Position numbers and translations under genes: made by a program. Shown piece by piece: positions 1 through 11,654 of a stretch of DNA of 64,000 nucleotides. Positions within the stretch are counted from its first letter, which is position 1. Each line of letters begins with the position of its first letter. The notes beneath the pieces were generated by a model, which ran no database searches, was not told the DNA's origin, and was given only the letters and a program-made list of their open reading frames with translations. The stretch lies in the NCBI GenBank assembly GCA_965153355.1, contig OZ231127.1, forward strand, positions 17,856,001-17,920,000, given 5' to 3'. Source of the stretch: Flaccisagitta enflata (Eukaryota > Chaetognatha > Sagittoidea > Aphragmophora).

Positions 1-245
1 CCAGCTAAATATTACTACAAAAATAATAGGCAAAGGGTAGTAAAAGTTTATGAATTTTTCTGAAAATTGGTACACAAGCTCCCATTGATATAATAATAAC
101 ACTGGTAAAGTTTCATGAACTTCTGAAGTCTGGATCAAAAGATATGAGAAGGTTTTAAACAGACAGACGACAGACGACAGACGACAGACAACAGACTACA
201 CGACCATGCTACTTCATAGTCCACCGACGAAAACTGTTCGTCGGG
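1..245 (+). repeat. Dispersed repeat, copy 1 (hairpin-ended)
   Basis: This stretch is nearly identical, in the same orientation, to 31551-31790. Both copies share an AT-rich body, a short run of GAC/AAC repeats and an end holding the small hairpin CGACGAAAACTGTTCGTCG. It is cut by the window edge, so its left end is unknown. The next 250 bases to the first channel exon hold no exon I could recognise. Confidence 0.8.
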
Positions 246-497
246 GACAAAAAGTCGAAAGATTTGAATATCTAAGACGGTACTCAAACCTCAATGGACT
301 GAGATACAAATTATCAATGGAGTTAATAATGGCTTCGTTTCTTGTATTTTCAGAGATATCGCCCGTCCATCAGTGCAATGACTTTAATGAGGACAAGATG
401 ACTGACAGGATCAGTAATAGCTTAGTGCACCTTAGGACTCCTAAGTTAGGAGTAAGGATCTAAGACCAAAACCCTCATTGTACTTAAAATTCTCCAG

Positions 498-2979
498 GCA
501 AACATGGGTGGATGACCGATTGGCGCATGAACATTCAAGACCCCTCGTGGTGCCGCCACTCTTTGTCAACAAAATTTGGTACCCGGATCTTTTCGTCTCC
601 AACGAGAAAAGGGGCGAGCTACATACAATCACACAGGTTGGCTTTTACACGTAGCTTTGCACACTTGTTGCGCTATATATACACGTTAACTTGACCTCCC
701 AATTTCATTTTACTTTAACAATCAACAGCCAAACAGATACATCAGAATCGCCAACGATGGTGAAATATTGTTGAGTCAACGATTTACGTTGGTGTTGTCT
801 TGTCCAATGGATTTAAAGAAGTTTCCATTCGACACTCAGGTGAACTGAAGAAAATGATGTAGCTGAGTGCAAACTGTAATCTAAACCACTCAATTGCAGC
901 ATTCATCAAGCAGTTGACGGATGACAGACACGCAGATAAACAGCCAGAAAGACCCATACTAACCATTCATCCCCTGCAGACATGCAACCTACAATTTGAG
1001 ACGTACGGCTATGACATGACTGCGGTGGTGTTCAAGTGGGCAGCAGAAGACCCAATTCAAATTGCCGAAGATTCAGAACTACCCACCTACGATTTAAAAA
1101 CTGCCAACAACAAAGACTGCACCAAAACTTATAGCACAGGTAAGTTCCAAATAACTCCCACGTTGATGGAATGAGCGGAGTTAAAAGGAGAATCTTTAAA
1201 AAATTTGAAATGAGTGCAAGCCCTGATACACCCTATACCTTAAAACAACAATCAAAACAACAATCAAAACAACAATCAAAACAGTGACGCATATCTTCAT
1301 TCCATGCAGGAAGCTTCACGTGCATAAAGACGGAGTTTGTCTTTCAACGTAAGATTGGGTATTTCCTCATCAACATGTTCATACCATCCTTCATCGTTGT
1401 GGCTTTAACATGGTTAGCATTTTGGATCTTGCCTTCACCTTCCGTCACACGATTCATGCTCATATCCATTTGCCTGCTGTCGGCTATCGGTCTTATGGAG
1501 ACCGCCAAACGTTTCACTCCGCAAGTAAGCATTTTGTTGAGGTTGCACCGAAGCATCTGCATTGTAGCTTAGTAAGTTGCAGAGTCTGTTCGACGGTCGG
1601 TCAACAATTTCCAATATATAAATAATTCGAGTATCCCTCAACCGATCAAAAACTCCTCAGCAATATTTTTCCCCTTAAAGGTTTCGTACATCGTTGCGAT
1701 GGACGTGTGGATGGTAATGACGCTGGTATTTATCATCGTGGCGATGGTAGAAACTGCGTTCGTGACTTGGATGTATCAAAATGGAGAACAGAAAGAGGTT
1801 TCGGTAAGGTCAAACCAATCGATAAAAGAATGGAGTTAACCTTTGCCAAAATCATTTCAGCCCGCTTTGGTGGTCCACTCGGGTTTCCATTGACCCAACT
1901 TTTGAATGACCAAAGAGTCCATTGACAATACATATAGTCTATCAGTTACTATGTGGGTCAAAATTGATAATTCCTCTGTTTTTACAAGCAGGAATCACAA
2001 ACAGAAATGGCTTTCTAGTTGCGGACACACAACTCTATAAGAGGCTTCGTCCGTCCGTCGGTCCGTGAACACAAGTCGAAAAGTGCGAAAACAAGCATTT
2101 AGATGTATTTTGTGTATGTGGGTGGGGGACTTGTAGTGTGGATGGGGGTTGGATGCCACTGCCCACCCGTCCGCAACGATATTGTGACATTCTTTAGTCA
2201 AAGTGAAAATTGGGAATGACCAAAGCGCATTAAGCGCAAAATCACTGTATAACTAATCAATTACATATCATTAGCATCATTACATGCTACTGGAAAGGTC
2301 AGAGACCAGATTTAACCTTGAAAAACAGAACTCACACGTAAGAAAAATGTTGTTATTGCTTAGTGACTTTTTCTTCGACTTTTAACTTTTCAACAATCAT
2401 TAATTATTGCTTCAGCACGTTTCTCTATGTTGCTTAAAAATTCGCTCGCCTGATTGATCGTAAACATTGTTTTTTTTCCTCTTAAATGCATATGTGTTTC
2501 AAAAGTTTTTTATCTTAAATGACGCATCCAAAAATCGATTTCTGGGATTGATTAAACTCGCTAAATGATAAAACATGATGGTTTTTTTCTCACTCATCTT
2601 CATCAAACAGGACGACAAGTTAGAGCCTGGAGTTCGTCGGAAACGATCCTGTTGCGACTGGAAGGGATGCGCAAACAAGGTACCAACTGTACCAAATATC
2701 ATTCAGATTTTAAATGGTCATGTCTGTGACCTGTCATGTCTACATGTCCGTCCATCCGTCACGCTTTCATGAAAACTCGGAGAAAACGTTTAAATTTATC
2801 ACCATTCCTTTCCATTGCTTCAACATCCGGGAAAACAACAACAATGATTGTGAGTACCAAAAGTCAAATCTATTTTGGTTTACCCGCAGGTGGATATCCT
2901 TAGTCGCTTAGCAGTCCCAGCGCTCTACTTTGCGTGGGGTGGATTCTTTTGGTTTGTCTATACTAAGTTTGATTTGTAG
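498..2979 (+). CDS. Cys-loop ligand-gated ion channel, glycine/GluCl-receptor-like (5' exons missing)
   Basis: Seven exons splice in frame: 498-636, 729-839, 980-1139, 1310-1524, 1681-1803, 2611-2679 and 2890-2979. Exon 1 gives the extracellular stretch with IWYPDLF and NEK. The Cys-loop is two cysteines spaced by 13 residues around FPFDTQ. Exons 3-4 carry the second cysteine pair of glycine-type receptors (DCTKTYSTGSFTC). M1 begins GYFLINMFIPSF, M2 follows, M3 is in exon 5 and M4 (VDILSRLAVPALYF) is in the last exon before TAG. The M3-M4 loop is short, about 35 residues, with a basic RRKR and three cysteines. The protein should be a plasma-membrane pentamer opened by a small ligand, which cannot be named from sequence. 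The signal peptide and first extracellular exons lie left of the window. Arg 0' of M2 is present but the usual P-A before it is not, so anion selectivity is uncertain. Confidence 0.9.
2014..2190 (+). repeat. GTCC-hairpin dispersed repeat, copy a
   Basis: It starts with the hairpin GTTGCGGACACACAAC, then CTCTATAAGAGGCTT, a run of GTCC/GTCG tetranucleotides, and a G-rich tail ending near a CCGTCCGCAACGATATTGTG segment. It lies in the channel's intron between the M3 exon and the following exon. Its closest relative in the window is 62618-62840. Confidence 0.8.
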
Positions 2980-3762
2980 CCAACTGAAAATGATCAGCTT
3001 CAAGGAAAATGGAAATTGGAAAACTCCGCCTCCACAAATCACGAATCCGATCTGATTGCTCATTGTTGCAAAAAAAAAATCAAAATCCTGAAATGTTTGC
3101 AAAGACGTAGAATAGTTATCTAATTCCAAATGCATTATATGCTCAGGTTAATGTAAACCTGGTTTGCCAATTTGTTCTCTTCATGATTGAAATCGTACCA
3201 CACTTTGCTTGCCATGGCCGATTGCACTACATGAGTGATTTCCAATGTTTTCTGACGTATTGACGCAAACAATTGATTAATCCCGTGCTCAAATTATTTC
3301 TTGACAGTGAACAACCAATTCCGGCGCTTCAATAAATTCCCTTGGCAAAAACGGGTCAAATTCTGTTACGCTAGCGTTCACGGTTTGAGCAAGGTAGCAA
3401 ATATCACGCAATTCTTATTCTGTAGTATAGCTAAATGTAGTTTATTGAAATGTATTTCAGTTATGCAGCTGATCCACAAAGACCCTGACCCTGCAATTGC
3501 GCAGTTTGGAAAAGCGGAGTAAAATCCAAAATTTCATAAAGTTAATGTTCGAAAATCTAATGCCTAGGAGAGACAATCAGATCAACTGCCCTGAGGACAT
3601 AAGTTCGCCATCGCGAGGGTTTCGCTTTGCCACAATATCACAGGCTTGCGCAGAATTAGGTTAACAAGTCTAGAATGGCAAAAGATACACACCAACACAA
3701 AGACAAACGACGAATCGTGACCCAATTTGCATACAGACTCCAGATTCCCCCTGAAAGCATAC
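2980..3762. other. Intergenic gap between tail-to-tail genes
   Basis: No supportable exon was found on either strand. An AATAAA near 3330 could serve the channel gene. The downstream exons expected for TMEM214 should lie here, to the left of 3763, and are not recognisable. Confidence 0.5.
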
Positions 3763-4519
3763 CTTTGCTCAAATCCGTAACCATGGAGTTGACGCAGTGA
3801 TAGAAGAAAATTTCCAGGATGTTGTTAGTAGCGCCTTGAAGGGTTCTGACCACGACTTGCTTAATGCCCGCCGGGAGTTCGCAGGAAGGAAAATCCGAAC
3901 GCTCGTTTGTATGGACGGGATCCTCGAAAGGAACCTGTCGCAGAGAAATAACGAGATAAATTGGTTCGAACCGAGGCAAGGGATGTAATGTTAGAACTAT
4001 CAGTGACACACCCATCAACGAACTGTATTGGTTTAAGCGGACGCGGGGACGTGAGAAAAAATTCATCAATACAACAGGGCAATGGATCCGAAGATTATCT
4101 TCTGTTAGAAAATGAACCTTTTCATAAAGATCACCAACCTCTTCGAAATGAACGTTTAAGAAGGAAGCCATATCCTTGAGCCAAAGCAGCGTCGAGTTGG
4201 GAAACGCCTTTTTCGACTGACTCAGCGCCTTTTCCAGCGTTTCCTGCGACAGAAGTTTGACGGCCGCCTGCAGCGTCTGAGGTTTGGACGCGGCTTTGCC
4301 CTGGGACTTGTCTCCGCTGCGTTTCTTTTGGTTGTTGTTGGCGTGTTCGGCGCGAGGACTCGATTTCGTTTGCGCTCTGTGGGATTCACGATTTCATGCA
4401 TGGAACAGAAGAGAATACGAAAGAAGGAATGCTGAGACTGAGTGTGAACTAAATCTACGAACAGGGTTAGACAGATGAAGAGATACAGACACGCAATTTC
4501 CGACACACACACACACACA

Positions 4520-4551
<32 letters not shown>

Positions 4552-4965
4552 TACACACATACACACATACACACATACACACACACACACACATACACAC
4601 ACACGATCACAATTTCACTCACACACATACACACAATTATAATTTCTCACAAACAGAATTTCACACACACAAAACCACACATAATTTCACTCAGTCACAC
4701 ACACCCACACAGGATTTCACACACAAACACACACGCACGCACATAGACACATAATTTCACACTCAGTCACACGCACGCACACACACACAAATGCACACAC
4801 ACTATTTCAGTCTCTCACACACACACACAATTTCACAGTCAGTCTCTCACACACACACACAATTTCACAGTCAGTCTCTCACACACACACACAATTTCAC
4901 AGTCTCTCTCTCACACACACACTCACACACACACACTCACACACACACACACACAATTTCACAGT

Positions 4966-5014
<49 letters not shown>

Positions 5015-5113
5015 TCACACGCAAACACACACAATCTCACACACACACAATTTCACAGTCTCTCTCTCACACACACACACGCGCACGCGCACACACACAC
5101 ACACACAAACACA

Positions 5114-5149
<36 letters not shown>

Positions 5150-5679
5150 TTCACACTCGGTCTCATCTCCTAAAGACTGGCAAATAAACCGACCCATCAT
5201 CGCCGTGCGCGGAGACGCTCTTGACTTTTTTGGTCCCATTTTCCTTGACGTTAGAGAAGGCTCCGAACATGGTCTGCGACTCCTTCATCGGTTGCAAAGT
5301 GACGAGGTCTTCCAACTTGGGCATCTTCTCCATGGCCAGTGCCCCGGCACGCTTCTTCTCGGTCACCTTTGGGGCAAACGTCGACGGCCCTTGTAAACGC
5401 AGGGTAACAAATTTTTTGAAGAGATAAAATTTAATTCTGTACAGAAGAGAAAGAGCTCTATAACTAGGAAAATATCAACAATTCAACGAATTCGTTACTG
5501 TTAGCCATTTACTTCCTCTAGGAGAATATCAGGCTATAAGAGTATCTAGAATTCACATTCGTTACAAGCAATTTACTTCCTCATCAAGCGCACTCATAAA
5601 TAAATAAATGTACATGGAAGCTCACACCTTTTTTCGACCTTGACACCACGGTTTCCCATCGTCCAACGTTGGCGGTCAT
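3763..5679 (-). CDS. TMEM214: TMEM214, N-terminal portion only (3' exons not found)
   Basis: Four exons read in frame: 5679-5628, 5389-5194, 4376-4139 and 3934-3763. The start gives [17 protein letters not shown], like the TMEM214 N-terminus with its GRWE core. Exon 2 holds [12 protein letters not shown]. Exon 3 holds the TMEM214 hallmark [11 protein letters not shown] followed by [12 protein letters not shown]. Exon 4 holds [12 protein letters not shown] and [17 protein letters not shown]214 is an ER/outer nuclear envelope membrane protein of nearly 700 residues in mammals, linked to ER-stress apoptosis. Only about 218 residues are found here. The reading stops at a good donor (AAAG/GTATGC), but no following exon is recognised before the neighbouring channel gene ends 780 bases on. 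The gene is either truncated or rearranged, or the assembly is misjoined here. Intron 2 is filled with CA microsatellite. Confidence 0.85.
4503..5155. repeat. CA/TG microsatellite with interspersed TTTCAC units
   Basis: Long runs of CA are broken by AATTTCACAGTC-type spacers repeated several times. It occupies most of TMEM214 intron 2. The long His/Thr and Cys/Val reading frames across it are artefacts of the dinucleotide. Confidence 0.97.
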
Positions 5680-6122
5680 ATTTGGTTGTCGCGTTTTCTG
5701 TCTTTAATATTTCAATGATATGTAATCAAAAGTGAGTCGTTACAATAATTATAATTTTTTGATTATTTTTTTTGGCTGGGGTAAAAAATAAAAGAAGATT
5801 GCAAATTCAGAATAACAATGTAAAGGTAATAACAGATCGTAAAATGTTAACGCGCTCAACAAAATCAAGAAACAATCATATCTCCGTTGTAACGAAGATG
5901 AGAATTTATTTAAATAAGAAGTGGTCCATTGCTAAACTCGAGTGGTAAACTAAATCTGAGAAATGAATCTCTAAAGTCTATAGTCAGCCATAAGCAACCC
6001 GCCAAAATTTGGGCTGCCGTCAGAAGATAGTCTGGAAGTGGAGCGATTCAGTTTCTAAACAGCCACGCGTTGATGTTGATAGAAGACTGGTGATGACGAT
6101 ACTCAGATACTTATCGACGGTC
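5680..6122. other. Intergenic spacer, zinc-finger gene 3' side
   Basis: AT-rich spacer between the TMEM214 start and the zinc-finger stop. On the minus strand an AATAAA at about 5919-5914 lies roughly 200 bases past the zinc-finger stop and is a plausible polyadenylation signal. Nothing else was recognised. Confidence 0.4.
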
Positions 6123-9100
6123 TTATTTTGACCGTTGCAGACCGTTTTCCCGCCACCGCTTCGACAGTCTTTCGACAAGAACCACGCTATTGGGAAGCGC
6201 GAGTCTTCCGGGTAACATCGGCGGGTGATTGTGGCGTCGTAAATCTCCGGAGATAATCGGCTCGCCATTTTTACTCGTCGTTGTCGTCAACGTGACTGTT
6301 GAAAGTTGAAGTAACAGGTGGACAACCGTACTTATCAATAAATATCAACTTTCAACAATTGACATTTCACTCTTTTACTTGACACAAATTACATGTACAT
6401 GTACATGTTCATGTACATGTACATGTACATGGCTAACACTTCCATAGAACGCCCTACCTCGACAGCTTGAAAGCAAGCAGCGCCAATGTTCTTCAGACGT
6501 CTTAGATCGACGTGACTTGCGCGATGAAGATGAGACAAACTCGAAACCATCGAGGACACACCTGTGACAAGACAAGGAGAAGTGGTGATCAACATACAAA
6601 CTTGATGTGAAATGGATTTGTGGTTTCAGCGAACCTCGGCCCTCCAAACTCAGCAGATCTCCGCTGACTTTGTTCTATGTGGATTTTTTAGAGCTTATGG
6701 AATTGGAGAGAACCATTGCTCAGGCTCAAACCCAGTACCTACAATAGCTAAGATTCAAAAATAGTTCATTTTGAGTCGCGGACATGCGACTACACGAGTA
6801 AACCTTGCCGTGTCAGTCCATCAGTCTATCCGTCTGTCCGTCATATTTTTGAATTGTGTGCGGTTTTTGCATTACCGCCCCTGCCCAACCATCCGCGACT
6901 AGGGCACCGGGTATCTGGCCTAATTTCATGACCATACCGTTACTACTTGCAACGTACCTGCGAATATATTTTCCCTGGCATTGAGCCTGATGTTCGTCCC
7001 TTTCAACAAGAAATAAATCTTGAACGGACGAGTATTCAAAATCAAAATATAGAGGACAACCTAATTGGATGTTCCCATCGTCGTAGTACTTCTGAGCAGA
7101 GGAGTCTGTTTGAATGAGTGAAACGCGAGATGAGGTTGAAGATGGAGGCTCCAAAGACTCGCTCCCATCAGCGTTCTTGACCTCCCTTGGGTTTGGAATA
7201 TCATCAGGCGAATCTGGAATGGTCACTTCCTTGCTAGAATCAACTGCTTCCATTCCGTCAATCTCAACAGCGTTTTCCAGACAGTTTGGGCGACAGACGG
7301 TCATGTCATCGGCCGACATCTCCGAATTCTCGTCGTTATGAGGTTTAAAAATCTCTTCGGACGCTTCTAATGACGACATGCTAGAGAATTCACCAGGCTC
7401 GAGGAAATCTCCTTCGTTATCATACGTAACTTGTTGGGTTTTTGGAAGGGTGTTGCCGGTACTGAGATCTTGCCGCGTATCATCCACGTCAAGTGAAGAA
7501 TCGTCAGATGGCATTTCCTGCCCAAGCGTTTTGCTAGAAATACGACCACGCTCGTCATCCTGAGATGCATGAATATCATTTCGGAGGATGACGTCTCCTT
7601 TTCTTTGGCATCCTGCGTCAATACTCCTTGGACCAACATCGGTATTTGCACTTTTGGCATTTGCACTGTCATTTGGATATTCTAAGCGCTCGTTTCGGGT
7701 TCCTTCACTCTCATGTTCCGCATCGTTGTCCTTATCTTCCACTCTCCTCTCTCTTTCTTCACCACTTCTTTCACTTCTTTTCTCTTCTTCATAGGACTCC
7801 TCCTCACTCACTCCTTCGACGTCAATATCTGTGTCATTTCTAGGGTCTTCTACATTGGAATCTTCAACGCAACTTTCGACATCGGTGTCATCATTTCCTA
7901 ACGCGCCGTCGCCGGGTTCGTTTTCTTCTTCGCTTACCGCCTCCACGTCAACTTCGGACATTACGCCATCGTCATCGCGCGACACGCAGTGAGTAAGTGG
8001 GCGTGAGAGTGAAGGAGATTCGTCTTCCTTACTCTCTCCTATTCCAGGTTCTGTACTACCCCCGTCTTTGGTTAAACTCAATTCTTTTGAGGATGATACA
8101 TTAGTTGACGAAACTTCGCGAGCGATTTCCTTATCAACTGTTTTATCAACTTTCTTCGATTTTGATCGTATCTTCTTGCCTTTCACTGCGGTCCCTTTCG
8201 CAGTTTTATCTCTATCAATGTCTTTTTCTTCTTGCTTGGCCGTCATTTTATTCTTCTTTTTACATTTTCTCTTCTTTTTCTTCACGGATTCGGTCACATT
8301 GTCTTCAGACATGACGGGAGTCGATTGGCTCTTCTCAAGTTCTTCCAACCTTAGCTTGCAGTTGTTGCACTTTTTGGCGACGGAACAATTGGCGCAGCTG
8401 AAAAGGGTGTTGTGAGAGGGCGAGGAATACGACGAGACGCGATGCCAGGGGGCGATATCGGTAGGAACATCGTCCGTCGTCGCAACGGCAGAGGAAGGCG
8501 TAGCGGGAGCCGATTGAGGGGGACCATCAACCCCTTGCTTGTTGGCCTTTTTCGCCGTCGCGCCAGTAGGACCCGTTTCGTTACCATGAACTTTATGGAT
8601 ATGTTTCGTTTTCTCAGCCTTGTGAGAAAAGCGCAAATCTTTGCACTCAGGCTGGGGGCAATGATGAATGTGACGAACGTGGGCTTGTAACTGAGACTCT
8701 TTCGGTAACACCTTGTGGCAAAAATTACAAGGGAAGCCTTGCTGCTCGCCCTTTTTTTTGTTCTTAAGAACAAATTTCGGAACGGTGACTTTAGAAGAAG
8801 ACTCGGCAGTTGCTTCATTTTGAGAGTGATCCCCGTTGTCCTCAGGAACTGCGGCGACACTGTCGGTTTTATCATTTGTGGTTGAAGTGCCTTGATCCTT
8901 TTTGGAACCAACTGACCATGTCTCTTTGGCCAGTTTAGGCCATCGGGGATTCTCAACGGTGGTGACAGCAGAAGTATTTGAGGAATTTTCATCTGGTTCT
9001 GAAGGCACGGAGGAGGTTGTTATGTTGGTGTTTTCATCTGCTTTGTTATTCTCCAGCGTTCTCATTTCATCGGTCAGAGCTTCATTCAAATGAGCCTCGG

Positions 9101-11426
9101 ATAAAATTGGAGTTGTAGCTTCAGTTTTAATTCTTCCAACTGAAGCCGTATTATCATCTTGTGGCTCGATTTTGATGGTTCCTGAGATATCGTATCTTAA
9201 GCGATCCATACCGAGGGTATTCATTTGTTGTTCATCATCATCCACTTCGAACTTCTCCACTTGACTCTCCATCTTTAGGTCAGAACTGCACACAATTTTC
9301 TCCTCCTCTTCCACCGCGCTATTGTAAAAGGCGAGCCTTTTTAATCCGTAGGCGGGGAGCGGTTCAGCGACGGCGCTCTTCTCCCGGTCGACAAGGGATG
9401 AGCTGGAACTTGAACTGGTTTCACTTCCATTGTCTGCATCATTCGATAAACTACTGTTTTGAGCGCCTTCAGCCTGAACTTTTTTCCGCAGCTCGATTCC
9501 AACTCGATTGAACTCGATTGAACCCTTTTTGGGACACCGTTTGAGGTGGCTGGCTTTATCTGCGAAAAATCCACCGCAGGTGTCGCATCGATGTGTCACG
9601 CTCAAATGCAATCCGATGTGAGTGATGAGGAAATCTTGTTTACACAAAATGCAGCGTACACGACGTAAAGCTTCCTGGAGCCAGGCACCAGCTAAACATC
9701 GATGTTTCTCCACTCCAGCAAATCGAAACAGGCCACATTTTTCGCAATGGCCATGATCATCGCGCAAATGTTCGTTCATAGCCGAGATTCCGCACGAGTG
9801 AGAACAAAATCGACAATGGTTAGAAAAGAACGCGCCACGCGCACGACCATGATTGTGTCCATGAGAGCTAAGAGCATGAACGGAGAGGTCGATGTAGTAC
9901 CCGTGGCAATAGCCGCAATAATGAGAAGTTCTCACGTGCATCAATATATCCGCGGAAACAACAGGCAATCCGCAGAAGAAGCAAGGAGCAGTTTCGGCTA
10001 TGGTGACGTTGGAAGATGATCTCGGCATTTGACTCTTTGAACCACCACGTCGTCCAGCATTACCAGGAGAGGGAACGTTCTGATTCCAAACGGGATTTGC
10101 AACAACGGAACAACCATCCGGAGGTATTTTGTACTTCGGAGGTGGCACAAAGGGATCGCCTACGATGATACCCCCAGTCTTATTATCCTTAACCATGATC
10201 CGAGGTGGAGGACATTTGGGCGATTTAGAGGGTTTATGCTGTTTAAGATGATCAGCGATAAAAACTCCCATCTTGCGATCTTCAACCATGATCCTGGGAT
10301 TATCGCCGGGACGTTTGGAAGACTTGGAGGTGGGTTTCTTCTGTTTAGGATCCAAAGACTTTGATTTACGCGATGGCTTTGATGTAGTAGTAAGCGGAGG
10401 CTCGCTTTGTTGAGCTTCCAACTCGTCAAAATCGTCTTCTAAAACGTTGCAATTCTCTTCTCGGAATTCCATGGAACCGCAATCGGCATCGACAGCCGTT
10501 AGGTTGGATTTACGAGTGAGATCAAGTGGCTGACATTGACTGGAAAGCGGCTGATGCGGCTGATGAGGATGTGGTTGTCGCTGCGGATGAGGATGCGGTT
10601 GTTGCTGCGGATGAAGATGCGGTTGATGCTGTGGATGAGGAAGCGGGGGCGTCATAGACAGAAGTTGGGCAGCCAGATTTGGATGAAGCCGCGGAAAGTC
10701 TTTAGAGGCAACGTCAAAATCAGCGTTGGAATCTTTGACAAGGGCCCCGAGAGTTTCAAGAGCTTGGAAAGCTTCGCGACTATTACCAAGCGGCTGACCT
10801 CCGTTTATATGCGGTTGTTGAGGAAGATGCGGAGGATTGAGATGTGAAAGACCTTCAGGAGCGGCAGTAGGGTGAGACAGTCTCGGGTCGATGAGATCTT
10901 CAGGAATTGCTCCGCGCTGAGAGCAAGTAGACTTGACAGATGTTGGAGAAAAAGTCGGCTCGGGCGCTCTCATATCGCTGGATTTCTCGTTAAAAACTCT
11001 GAGACGTTTTCCATCGACTATCACAAAGTTATTGTCATCGGTGCTCGCCACTTCTTCCTCAACTTCAGCGGTTGTCGTTGTGAACTCGCTTTTATCCTTC
11101 TGATTTTCACCGCCACCGCTTTTTCTGGCCATCAACTCCGACACAATGAAGGACATTCGCTGCCTTTTAGCAGCCGATGCCTCCTGCTCCTCCGTTTGCC
11201 CCGCTTCAACATTCCCTTGGTCGTCGTCGTCGTCGCGTTTGGCTTCCCCCGATTGTCCAGGAATAGCTGGGTCAACGCCCTTCGGCTTAATCAAGGGCGG
11301 TTCTCTTTTCGACGATGAAGTGCCCAACATGACATCCATCTTCCGAATGCAGTTTTTGTAATCACCGTAAGTGGACGGAAATGGATTCATTTTCGGATAG
11401 GGGCCTTTTTTCATTCTTACAGTCAT
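6123..11426 (-). CDS. Large C2H2 zinc-finger protein with C-terminal FLYWCH domain and CtBP-type motif
   Basis: A 4.5-kb exon (11426-6958) splices to 6561-6458 and 6295-6123, with phases that agree exactly, giving about 1,581 residues. From the N-terminus: an acidic/Ser-rich region; a His/Gln/Pro-rich tract ending in PLDLTRK (about residue 300), a PxDLS-like CtBP-binding motif; a duplicated PRIMV-D-K-G motif near 360-430; a cluster of C2H2-type fingers near 478-635 (CFFCGLP to HLKRC); two more fingers near 897-944 (FPCNFCHK to HKVH); a cysteine cluster near 1000-1025; a long acidic tail; and a FLYWCH-like zinc finger made by joining all three exons (RRCVLDGFEF, W-C-x4-C, HNHPP). The family suggests a nuclear DNA-binding regulator, possibly a CtBP-recruiting repressor. 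I do not recognise a named orthologue. The start is the first ATG (MTVRMKKGPYP); an upstream non-coding exon is possible. Confidence 0.88.
6395..6432. repeat. TACATG/CATGTA palindromic microsatellite
   Basis: About six tandem self-complementary GTACAT units lie just 3' of the middle FLYWCH exon, inside the last intron of the zinc-finger gene. Confidence 0.9.
6773..6900 (+). repeat. GTCC-hairpin dispersed repeat, copy b
   Basis: Hairpin GTCGCGGACATGCGAC followed by CAGTCC/CTGTCC tetranucleotide variants and a tail matching the CCCTGCCCAACCATCCGCGAC end of the family. It lies directly beyond the splice donor of the zinc-finger main exon. Confidence 0.75.
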
Positions 11427-11654
11427 CAATTGTCAATGTAAATTCATTTTGAATTCTAAAACTATTTCACTGTTTATAAATATTCTGCCATCTGTTGTGA
11501 GACTACGGAGTCGGCGGCAACAGCATAACTGTAACGGATCAACAGTAAAATCAGGATGATTCAATCCTACTTTTAACACAGATGGCTAAAACGCTTGCCA
11601 TACAAATAACATGTAAAATGTTAGTGATTTGGTCATGGTCGAAGAACGCTTGTC

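Noticed and set aside
206-463. 85-residue plus-strand ORF before the channel exons
   Set aside because: Half of it lies in the dispersed repeat, and it lacks the conserved extracellular residues expected of the preceding channel exon.
3300-3522. Possible plus-strand exons after the channel gene (NNQFRRFNKFPWQ and MQLIHKDPDPAIAQ)
   Set aside because: Both have AG/GT-like edges, but joining them at those edges gives an immediate stop and neither resembles a known protein.
4222-5396. Long ORFs of Cys/Val or His/Thr over the CA repeat
   Set aside because: They are translations of a dinucleotide repeat inside a TMEM214 intron, although their ends run into the real exons at 4376-4139 and 5389-5194.
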